Below, piece after piece: positions 33,412 through 41,001 of a DNA stretch of 64,000 bases. Source of the DNA: Mesorhizobium sp. M00.F.Ca.ET.216.01.1.1. Lineage in GTDB: Bacteria; Pseudomonadota; Alphaproteobacteria; Rhizobiales; Rhizobiaceae. Position 1 is the first letter of the stretch. Each line of letters begins with the position of its first letter. Location of the stretch: contig NZ_SADR02000018.1 of NCBI RefSeq assembly GCF_004010325.2, positions 49,578 to 113,577 of the forward strand, written 5' to 3'. The notes under the pieces are model-generated. The model did no database searches. It was not told where the DNA came from and saw only the letters and a program-made list of their open reading frames with translations. The translations under genes were made by a program, and so were the position numbers.

Positions 33412-34509
33412 ATGGCGGGTGAGGCGATCTCCACGGCTACGACGGCGCCAGAGCCCCTGGCCGATTGGGATGCGTTAGCAGCGCGGGCGCGCAACTTGCG
33501 CCGCACCAAGGCGGTTGTCCTCTACGCCTTCCTGATCGCGGTCTCGCTGCCGATCATCCTGCCCTATTTCTGGCTGGTCACAATCGCCTTCTCGGCCAAG
33601 ACCGGCGTTGCCGAGACGGCGGTGCTCTGGCGCTCGATGGCCGTGGTCGTGCCGACCGTCATCGCGCTATGGCTTGCCGCCGCGTTCGCCCAAAGCCGGC
33701 GCCAGACGTGGATCGGCATGGCGGTGATCGCTGCCGTCGCCGTCATCGCCTTTACCCTGCTCGTTGGTCCCGACCTGCATGTCGGCAATTTCATTTTCCT
33801 GTGGGAGCCGGACTTCGCTTCGGTCGTGCGGTCGCGGATCGGTGAGGTGAAGGGCGCGGTGCAATTTCCCAATGTCTGGCACGCCTTCGCCAACTCGATC
33901 CTGATCGCCGGCGCGCAGACGGCGATCGTCGTCACCGTCGCTTCGTTGGCGGCCTACTACCTGTCGCGTTTCCAGTTCCCCGGCCGCTCGGCGATGCTGC
34001 GCTCACTGCTCGTGCTTCACGCCTTCCCCGTGATGACGCTGATCGTGCCGATGTTCCTGATGCTCTACTGGATCGGGCTCCTCGACACGCTGGCCGGCGT
34101 CATACTCGTGCTCGTCGCCTTCGAGTTGCCCTTCGCCATCTTCATCATGAAAGGCTTCTTCGACGCCGTGCCGTGGGACATCGAGATGAGCGCGCTGACG
34201 GACGGCGCGTCGCGGCGGCAGGCATTCCTGAAGATCGTGCTGCCTCAGGTTAGGAACGGCATTCTCGCCATCGCCGTTTTCACCTTCATCCGCGGCTGGG
34301 AAGAATACATCTTCGTCTTCACCTTCCTGATTAGGAACACCAACTGGACCATGAGCCTCTACATGTACTGGGCGCGAGACGACGTCATGGGCGTCGACTA
34401 TGGCGTCGTCTCGGCGGTCGGCGTCTTCTATCTTGTCCCGAGCCTGATCCTCTACATGGCCGCGCAGCGCTATCTCATGCAGATGTCGATCGGCGGCGTG
34501 AAGGGCTGA
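33412..34509 (+). CDS. ABC transporter permease (MalG/UgpE-like)
   Basis: A 365-aa permease, longer than the usual 275-300 residues because of an extra segment after the first helix (about residues 65-145, with ALWRSMAVVVPTVIALWLAA). The EAA loop is at the segment DIEMSALTDGASRRQAFLKI near residue 258. The start is ATG at 33412; there is no intergenic spacer, so coupled translation is likely. The insertion includes two further hydrophobic stretches, which makes the topology unusual. Confidence 0.88.
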   Translation: MAGEAISTATTAPEPLADWDALAARARNLRRTKAVVLYAFLIAVSLPIILPYFWLVTIAFSAKTGVAETAVLWRSMAVVVPTVIALWLAAAFAQSRRQTWIGMAVIAAVAVIAFTLLVGPDLHVGNFIFLWEPDFASVVRSRIGEVKGAVQFPNVWHAFANSILIAGAQTAIVVTVASLAAYYLSRFQFPGRSAMLRSLLVLHAFPVMTLIVPMFLMLYWIGLLDTLAGVILVLVAFELPFAIFIMKGFFDAVPWDIEMSALTDGASRRQAFLKIVLPQVRNGILAIAVFTFIRGWEEYIFVFTFLIRNTNWTMSLYMYWARDDVMGVDYGVVSAVGVFYLVPSLILYMAAQRYLMQMSIGGVKG

Positions 34510-34514
34510 CCACG

Positions 34515-35579
34515 ATGGCGAAGATCGAATTCCGCAACGTCGTGAAGCGCTTCGGGAAGGTCGAGGTGATCCCCGACATGAACCTCGTCATCGAGGACGG
34601 CGAGTTCGTTGCGCTGCTCGGTCCCTCCGGCTGCGGCAAGTCGACGAGCCTGTTCATGCTCGCCGGCATCTACGTGCCGAGCGGCGGCGAGCTCTTGTTC
34701 GACGGCCATGTGGTCAACGAGGTCGAGGCACGCGACCGCAATGTCGGCATCGTCTTCCAGTCCTATGCGCTCTATCCGCATATGAGCGTGCGCGATAACA
34801 TCCTGTTCCCGCTGCGCTTCAAGAAGACACCTCACGAGGAAGCGCTTGGCCGGGTTAAGGCTGCCGCCGAACTCGTCCGGGTAGCAGAACTGCTGGAGCG
34901 CCGTCCAAGCGAGCTTTCCGGCGGACAGCAGCAGCGCGTCGCACTTGCCCGCGCGCTGGTGAAGGAGCCGCAGCTCCTGCTCCTCGACGAGCCGCTCTCC
35001 AACCTCGACGCGACGCTCCGGCTTTCCATGCGCACCGAGATCAAGTCGCTGCAGGAAAAGCTCGGCGTCACGACCGTGCTCGTCACGCACGACCAGATCG
35101 AGGCCACCACGATGGCTGACCGCATCATCTGCATGCGCGCCGGCCGCATCGAGCAGATCGGCACGCCGGATGACCTTTATCTCAGGCCATCAAGCCTGTT
35201 CGTGGCTTCCTTCATCGGCTCGCCACCAATCAACCTGATCGCCGGTGAAGCGCAGAGCGGCACGGTCACAGTCAATGGCGCCAGGTTTCCGATCGAGGGT
35301 GCATCCGGGGCGGTGACCGTCGGACTGCGGCCGGAGCACCTCAAATTCGGCGACGCCGGCTTCGTCGGCCGCATCGCACAGATCGAGCCGATGGGGCGCG
35401 AGATACTGTATGTCGTCGAGACCAATATCGGCACTGTTCGCGTGCTCGAGCAGGGTTCGTCAGCCGGCTACCCCCTGGGTGAAGAGGTAAAGATCGGCTT
35501 CCTGCCAGGGCATTCGCTCGTATTCGAGACCGCGCGCCAGAAGCTCATCGCCGGCGCGCACGTCCGCGCGCCGGCTTGA
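34515..35579 (+). CDS. ABC transporter ATP-binding protein (UgpC/MalK-like)
   Basis: A 354-aa ATPase with Walker A GPSGCGKST near residue 36, signature LSGGQQQR near residue 134, Walker B LLLLDEPLS and the switch motif VTHDQIEA. A C-terminal regulatory/TOBE region (VGLRPEHLKF near residue 272) matches the carbohydrate CUT1 group. It begins 5 bp after the second permease. It powers the importer encoded upstream. Confidence 0.93.
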   Translation: MAKIEFRNVVKRFGKVEVIPDMNLVIEDGEFVALLGPSGCGKSTSLFMLAGIYVPSGGELLFDGHVVNEVEARDRNVGIVFQSYALYPHMSVRDNILFPLRFKKTPHEEALGRVKAAAELVRVAELLERRPSELSGGQQQRVALARALVKEPQLLLLDEPLSNLDATLRLSMRTEIKSLQEKLGVTTVLVTHDQIEATTMADRIICMRAGRIEQIGTPDDLYLRPSSLFVASFIGSPPINLIAGEAQSGTVTVNGARFPIEGASGAVTVGLRPEHLKFGDAGFVGRIAQIEPMGREILYVVETNIGTVRVLEQGSSAGYPLGEEVKIGFLPGHSLVFETARQKLIAGAHVRAPA

Positions 35580-35628
35580 CACAGCCCCAGTGCCGACCGA
35601 CTTGTCACGCCTTCGATCAGGAGAGTAA

Positions 35629-36504
35629 ATGCCGGTGGCAGCGTTCGATGCCAGCAGCCAAGCGTCCAACACGCCAGTGACAGTTGACGGTCCCCATGGT
35701 CCGATCCGGCTCAAATGGCACAAGCTGCGGACACGCCCTGGCGAAGCGCCCTTCAAGCGCTCGAACCTCGCGCTCGGCTGGCAGCTCGGGGCGAGCCTCG
35801 AAGTCGACATACTCGCCACCGCCGACGGTCGCTTCGCCGTTCTCCACGACCCGACGCTCGGTCCCTCGACAACCGGCCGCGGGCGCGTCTCGCAGATGCC
35901 GATCTCGTCGATGGACGGGCTTTTCCATCGGGACTCCAACGGCACTCCCGACCCCGATGCGCCGGTTCTGTCGCTCGCCGAGTTGTTGGCCCCGCTTCGA
36001 GCGCTGCCGAAAGCGCCGTCGGCCAACCTTCAGCTCGACCTCAAACTGCTCGATGGACGTATGCTTTCGGACACAGCGATTGCCGATGCGGGAGCGGCGG
36101 TCGCGGGCTTGGCGGAGGGCATCATCGTCGGATCGCATTATCTCGATGATGCGCGCCGGATTGCCGCTGCCATCGCCGGAGCCCAGCTCGGCTATGACCC
36201 AATGTTGGCGGTCTCCCGCCAACCAGGTCTCCGCGATCCGCAGCACCTCCTGCGCCACATCGAGCGCCGTATGGCCGGCGTCACCCTCGCCTACCTCAGG
36301 TTCGACGCCATCATCGCCGCGGAAAAGCAGGGCTTCCCGCTCGTTGCCCGCTTGCTCGACCTCGGGATCGAGACCGACGCCTGGACTGTCAATCCCGGTC
36401 GAGAGACTCGCGACGCTACCCTCTGCACGCTCGTCGAAGCGAAGGTGCGCCAGATCACGACCGATGCGCCGGGCGATATCTTCCGCATGATCCGCTCGCT
36501 TTAG
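35629..36504 (+). CDS. Diverged glycerophosphodiester phosphodiesterase-like protein
   Basis: A 291-aa GDPD-barrel protein. The metal-site segment LEVDILATADGRFAVLHDP (residues 57-75) is well kept. However, the catalytic HRG is replaced by His31-Lys-Leu, and the PENT motif region reads EAPFKRSN. The barrel is otherwise recognisable (LQLDLKLLDG, and WTVNPGRETRDATL near the end). It may act on a different phosphodiester or be weakly active. It begins 49 bp after the ATPase gene with GGAGAG upstream and closes the operon. Confidence 0.78.
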   Translation: MPVAAFDASSQASNTPVTVDGPHGPIRLKWHKLRTRPGEAPFKRSNLALGWQLGASLEVDILATADGRFAVLHDPTLGPSTTGRGRVSQMPISSMDGLFHRDSNGTPDPDAPVLSLAELLAPLRALPKAPSANLQLDLKLLDGRMLSDTAIADAGAAVAGLAEGIIVGSHYLDDARRIAAAIAGAQLGYDPMLAVSRQPGLRDPQHLLRHIERRMAGVTLAYLRFDAIIAAEKQGFPLVARLLDLGIETDAWTVNPGRETRDATLCTLVEAKVRQITTDAPGDIFRMIRSL

Positions 36505-36736
36505 TCACACCAAAACCGGCGGCCGCCTCCGAGGGGCGGTCCGACCGACTGTATTGGGTGAAAGCCGACGGAGTTTGCCGTACGCGTGAATGCATTCAAG
36601 TTCCCGGTGCATCGCATTCAGCAAGTCTCTTTACGTCCGGCTACGCCTCGCTGCTTTGATCGGTCCTTTATCCTTGCACATCTGGAGACTCGAGATTCTT
36701 TATCCATTCCCGATTGTCTAGCCGGGGAGAAGAGGA

Positions 36737-38734
36737 TTGCCGGCCACCAAAATCCTGTGGGGTCAGGTCGTGACCGTCCTTCTGATAGTACTCGTCTCCA
36801 CTTGGTGCGCGACACAATGGACGGCATGGCGGCTCGGCTTCCAGCCGCAGTTGGGCTCGCCTTGGTTCGGGCTTGTTGGCCAGTCCGTCTATCCGCCACC
36901 GGCATTTTTCTGGTGGTGGTTTTTCTACGATGCCTATGCGCCTGAGGTTTTCCTCGAGGGCGCGCTGATCGCCGCGAGCGGAAGCTTTATCGCGATCACT
37001 GTGGCCATCGGCATGTCGGTGTGGCGGGCCCGCGAGGCAAAAGACGCCGCCACCTACGGCTCGGCGCGCTGGGCGACACGCGATGAAATCAGGGCCGAAG
37101 GCATGATCGGTCCCGACGGCGTGGTGCTCGGCAAGCTCGACCGCGACTATCTACGGCATGATGGTCCCGAACATGTGTTGTGCTTCGCGCCAACACGAAG
37201 CGGCAAGGGCGTTGGCCTCGTTGTGCCGACGCTGCTCACCTGGCCAGGAAGCGCTATCGTGCATGATATCAAGGGAGAGAATTGGGAACTGACGGCCGGA
37301 TGGCGGTCGCGCTTCGGCCGCGTGCTGCTGTTCGATCCGACCAATGCGACCTCGGCGGCCTACAATCCTTTGCTGGAAGTGCGGCGTGGTGAATGGGAAG
37401 TGCGCGATGTTCAGAACGTCGCTGATGTGCTGGTCGACCCCGAGGGCTCCTTGGAACGCAGGAATCATTGGGAGAAGACCAGTCACGCATTGCTGGTCGG
37501 CGCCATTTTGCATGTCCTTTACGCGGAGAAGGACAAGACACTCGCTGGCGTTGCCAACGTTCTCTCAGACCCACAACGACCGATCGAGACGACGCTGCGC
37601 AACATGATGCTGACGAAGCACCTGGGTGAGGGCGGTCCGCATCCGGTCGTGGCATCGGCTGCACGGGAACTGCTCAACAAATCGGAGAACGAACGCTCCG
37701 GGGTACTCTCGACGGCCATGAGCTTTCTGGGGCTCTATCGCGACCCGGTCGTGGCGAAGGTGACATCGCGATGCGATTGGCGGATCGCCGACCTTGTCGA
37801 GGGCGAGCGGCCAACGACGCTCTATCTGGTTGTCCCGCCATCGGACATCAGCCGCACCAAGCCGATCATCCGCCTCGTGCTAAATCAGATCGGTCGCAGG
37901 CTGACGGAAGACCTTCATGCCAAGGAGCGACGACAGCGACTGATGATGATGCTCGACGAGTTTCCCGCACTCGGCCGGCTCGACTTCTTCGAAAGCGCGC
38001 TGGCCTTCATGGCGGGCTACGGCATCAAGTCTTTCCTCATTGCCCAGTCGCTCAACCAGATCGAAAAGGCCTACGGCCCGAACAACTCCATCCTCGACAA
38101 CTGTCATGTGCGGGTGAGCTTCGCCACCAACGACGAACGGACGGCCAAACGCGTCTCGGATTCGCTTGGCACGGCGACCGAGCTGCGCGCGATGAAAAAC
38201 TATGCCGGGCATCGGCTTTCGCCTTGGCTCGGGCATCTCATGGTGTCGCGGCAGGAAACGGCACGCGCCCTAATGACGCCTGGCGAGATCATGCAGCTGC
38301 CACCGACCGACGCCATCGTCATGGTGTCGGGTCTGTTCCCGATCCGGGCAAAGAAGGCGCGCTATTTTTCGGATCCTCGCCTTGTCGAACGCGTCGTGCC
38401 GCCACCGAGGCCCGATGTGACCGCAGGAACGTCGCGCCCCGACGACTGGGCCGACGCGACAACTCCCGCGGAACCGGGAGACGTTCCTCTGCAATTGAAA
38501 CCGCCGATGGAGCCGCAGGACGAGGATCCGGCAAATAGCGGCATCCGCCGTCAGCCCGAAATTCCGGAACACGAGGACATCGCGCCCAAGCGAACCAGAC
38601 AGCGCGATTACGAGTTCGACCTTGACCAGGACGAACCCGACGATGACGCCGTCCGTCGGCGCGCGGTCGATCACGCAATGCGGCGCGTCGCGCGGCAGGC
38701 CAGCCTCGACCCTAATGACGGTATTGAGCTCTGA
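36737..38734 (+). CDS. traG: Conjugative coupling protein TraG/VirD4
   Basis: A 665-aa type IV secretion coupling ATPase that hands the relaxase-DNA complex to the mating channel. Two N-terminal hydrophobic helices (about 8-27 and 70-98) anchor it. Walker A APTRSGKGVG is near residue 150 and Walker B MMMLDEFPALG near residue 402. The C-terminus (from 545) is proline- and acidic-rich and lacks clear domains. The start is a TTG at 36737 with GAAGAGGA upstream; no good ATG exists at this position. It is the first gene of a trb operon. Confidence 0.93.
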   Translation: MPATKILWGQVVTVLLIVLVSTWCATQWTAWRLGFQPQLGSPWFGLVGQSVYPPPAFFWWWFFYDAYAPEVFLEGALIAASGSFIAITVAIGMSVWRAREAKDAATYGSARWATRDEIRAEGMIGPDGVVLGKLDRDYLRHDGPEHVLCFAPTRSGKGVGLVVPTLLTWPGSAIVHDIKGENWELTAGWRSRFGRVLLFDPTNATSAAYNPLLEVRRGEWEVRDVQNVADVLVDPEGSLERRNHWEKTSHALLVGAILHVLYAEKDKTLAGVANVLSDPQRPIETTLRNMMLTKHLGEGGPHPVVASAARELLNKSENERSGVLSTAMSFLGLYRDPVVAKVTSRCDWRIADLVEGERPTTLYLVVPPSDISRTKPIIRLVLNQIGRRLTEDLHAKERRQRLMMMLDEFPALGRLDFFESALAFMAGYGIKSFLIAQSLNQIEKAYGPNNSILDNCHVRVSFATNDERTAKRVSDSLGTATELRAMKNYAGHRLSPWLGHLMVSRQETARALMTPGEIMQLPPTDAIVMVSGLFPIRAKKARYFSDPRLVERVVPPPRPDVTAGTSRPDDWADATTPAEPGDVPLQLKPPMEPQDEDPANSGIRRQPEIPEHEDIAPKRTRQRDYEFDLDQDEPDDDAVRRRAVDHAMRRVARQASLDPNDGIEL

Positions 38735-39191
38735 GCCCTTGAAGAACGCGAAGAAAAAGCGGCTGTCGGCCTATCTCGATCCAGACGTCATGAACGCCTT
38801 GACTGACTACGCGGCGCGCCGCGATGTCTCGCTGTCATTGATCGCCGAGGCTGCGATTGCTTCGTTCCTATCACCAGATGCCGAGGACCGGAAGGAAGCG
38901 GCGATCACCCGGCGCCTCGACCAGATCGACCGGCGGGTACAGCGCGTCGAGCGCGATGTCGGGATCGCCATCGAGACCTTGGCGCTGTTCGTCCGCTTCT
39001 GGCTCAGCTCGACCCCGGCGTTGCCGGAATCCGCGCAGGCCGAAGCCCGCGCCAAAGGACTACTGCGCTATGATCGGTTCGTCGACGCACTTGGCCGCAG
39101 ACTAAGCAAAGGGCCAAGACTCGGGCAGGAGATCGCCGAGGACGTCCCGCCGATATCGCGAGCCGACGCGGATGATTTAGCAGCGAGATAG
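38715..39191 (+). CDS. Ribbon-helix-helix (CopG-like) protein of the conjugation operon
   Basis: A 158-aa protein. Residues about 12-45 (KRLSAYLDPDVMNALTDYAA and DVSLSLIAEAAI) form a ribbon-helix-helix DNA-binding motif. A coiled-coil-like middle (ITRRLDQIDRRVQRVERDV) and a hydrophobic segment ALFVRFWLSS follow. The ATG at 38715 overlaps the traG end by 20 bp. Small CopG-type genes stand between traG and trbB in rhizobial ICEs; a role in autoregulation or relaxosome assembly is likely but unproven. Confidence 0.82.
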   Translation: MTVLSSEPLKNAKKKRLSAYLDPDVMNALTDYAARRDVSLSLIAEAAIASFLSPDAEDRKEAAITRRLDQIDRRVQRVERDVGIAIETLALFVRFWLSSTPALPESAQAEARAKGLLRYDRFVDALGRRLSKGPRLGQEIAEDVPPISRADADDLAAR

Positions 39192-39353
39192 ATAGCGCAG
39201 GCTATTCGGGACGCTGCCGCACCGCATTTTGCAAGTCTCTTCGGGCCGCAGTGCCATCGCCCATTTTGCTTGTTGCAAGCCCGCCGTTACTGCCTTTTCT
39301 AATCATCCCCAACCGCGGCACAAGCCGGTTCGCCGCAACAAACGGGGATCATC

Positions 39354-40382
39354 GTGGCAATCAATCATCAAGTTGGCAGCGAGGCGGTGTCGCGCGGCGC
39401 GCGCATGCTGCGCACGGCGCTTGGGCCCGGCATCGCCGGCTTCCTAGAAGACCAGGCAATCGTCGAGGTGATGCTCAACCCGGATGGGCGGCTCTGGGTC
39501 GACCGGCTGAGGGAGGGACTTGTCGCCACCGACGAAAGTCTGGTCCCGGCTGATGGCGAACGCATTGTCCGGCTGGTTGCACATCATGTCGGCGCCGAGG
39601 TTCATCCCGACAGCCCACGCGTCTCGGCCGAACTGCCGGAAACGGGCGAGCGCTTCGAGGGCCTGTTGCCGCCTGTTGTCGCGGCACCGACCTTCGCCAT
39701 CCGCAAGCCGGCGGTCGCCGTGTTCACGCTCGAAGATTACGTCGCCAATGGCATCATGGCGGAGAGCCAGGCCGACTCACTGCGGCTTGCCGTCGAAAAG
39801 CGCAAAAACGTGCTGGTCGCCGGCGGCACGTCGACGGGCAAGACGACGCTGGTCAACGCCCTGCTGGCGGAGGTGGCCAAAACCACCGACCGCGTCGTGC
39901 TGATCGAGGACACGCGCGAACTGCAGTGTGCTGCGCCAAATCTCGTGGCGCTGCGCACCAAGGACGGTGTCGCCTCGCTTTCCGATCTGGTGAAGTCCTC
40001 GTTACGGCTCCGCCCCGACCGCATCCCGATCGGCGAAGTGCGCGGTGCCGAGGCCCTCGACCTCCTGAAGGCATGGGGCACCGGCCATCCAGGTGGCATC
40101 GGTACGATCCACGCCAGTTCAGCCCTTGGCGCACTGCGTCGACTGGAACAGCTTGTGCAGGAGGCTGTGGTCACGGTCCCGCGCGCGCTCATTGCCGAGA
40201 CGATCGACGTTGTTGCCGTGCTCGCCGGCCGCGGCCCGGCACGCCGGCTCATCGAGATCGCGATCGTCGACGGACTCGACCCGGGCACCGGCGACTATCG
40301 AACGCTCGAGGCCAAGATCGAGACCGAACCAACCGTGAATCCCCAATCTCCCAAGGAGCCTCAGCAAGGAGCCTCAGAATGA
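39354..40382 (+). CDS. trbB: Conjugal transfer ATPase TrbB
   Basis: A 342-aa VirB11-type secretion ATPase. Walker A GGTSTGKTT is near residue 158, the Asp box VLIEDTREL near residue 182, Walker B-like RIPIGEVRGAEALDLL near 223, and the His box GHPGGIGTIHASSA near 243. The start is GTG at 39354. Its stop overlaps the trbC start by four bases. It should be a hexameric ring at the base of the mating channel. Confidence 0.93.
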   Translation: MAINHQVGSEAVSRGARMLRTALGPGIAGFLEDQAIVEVMLNPDGRLWVDRLREGLVATDESLVPADGERIVRLVAHHVGAEVHPDSPRVSAELPETGERFEGLLPPVVAAPTFAIRKPAVAVFTLEDYVANGIMAESQADSLRLAVEKRKNVLVAGGTSTGKTTLVNALLAEVAKTTDRVVLIEDTRELQCAAPNLVALRTKDGVASLSDLVKSSLRLRPDRIPIGEVRGAEALDLLKAWGTGHPGGIGTIHASSALGALRRLEQLVQEAVVTVPRALIAETIDVVAVLAGRGPARRLIEIAIVDGLDPGTGDYRTLEAKIETEPTVNPQSPKEPQQGASE

Positions 40383-40726
40383 ATCCGATCCGCTTCACTT
40401 TATCGTCTATCCGTAAGTTTGGTTTGCGCCCGGTCGCCGCGGCGACTGCTGCGGTCACGACTGTGATGATCGCACCTGCTCACGCTGCGGGTTCCTCCAT
40501 GCCGTGGGAGGAGCCGCTTCAACAAATCCTCGAATCAATCGAGGGACCGGTCGCCAAGATCGTGGCGGTGATCATCATTATCGTCACTGGCTTGTCGCTG
40601 GCTTTTGGCGATACGTCCGGCGGATTTCGTCGACTGATCCAGATCGTGTTCGGTCTGTCGATCGCCTTCGCGGCCAGTTCTTTCTTTCTCTCGTTCTTCT
40701 CCTTCGGCGGCGGAGCACTGGTCTGA
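40379..40726 (+). CDS. trbC: Pilin TrbC
   Basis: A 115-aa pilin precursor. The signal peptide ends around PAHAAG, near residue 37. Two hydrophobic helices (IVAVIIIIVTGLSLAF and the IQIVFGLSIAFAASSFF segment) follow, as in VirB2/TrbC. It is the predicted substrate of the TraF peptidase at 14395. The start overlaps trbB (ATGA) and the stop overlaps trbD. Confidence 0.9.
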   Translation: MNPIRFTLSSIRKFGLRPVAAATAAVTTVMIAPAHAAGSSMPWEEPLQQILESIEGPVAKIVAVIIIIVTGLSLAFGDTSGGFRRLIQIVFGLSIAFAASSFFLSFFSFGGGALV

Positions 40727-40989
40727 TGGAGGAGGACGTTCGCGGTTTTTTCGCGCCGGTGCATCGCGCGCTCACCGAACCGATCCTGGTTGGCGGCGCG
40801 CCGCGTGCGGTGGCGATTGCCAACGGCACGCTGGCCGGAGCGGTCGGATTAGGGCTGCGTTTGTGGATTGCTGGTCTCGTCATCTGGGCAATCGGCCATT
40901 TCGCGGCCGCCTGGGCCGCCAAGCGCGATGCGCAATTCGTCGACGTGGTTCGCCGGCACCTGCGCTATCCCGTGCATTTCGGCTCCTGA
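40726..40989 (+). CDS. trbD: Conjugal transfer protein TrbD
   Basis: An 87-aa inner-membrane protein of the VirB3 type. PVHRALTEPILVGGAPR is the standard opening, followed by one or two hydrophobic helices (LWIAGLVIWAIGHFAAAW). The ATG overlaps the trbC stop. It pairs with TrbE in the channel. Confidence 0.92.
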   Translation: MEEDVRGFFAPVHRALTEPILVGGAPRAVAIANGTLAGAVGLGLRLWIAGLVIWAIGHFAAAWAAKRDAQFVDVVRRHLRYPVHFGS

Positions 40990-41001
40990 GAGGTTCTCAA
41001 G

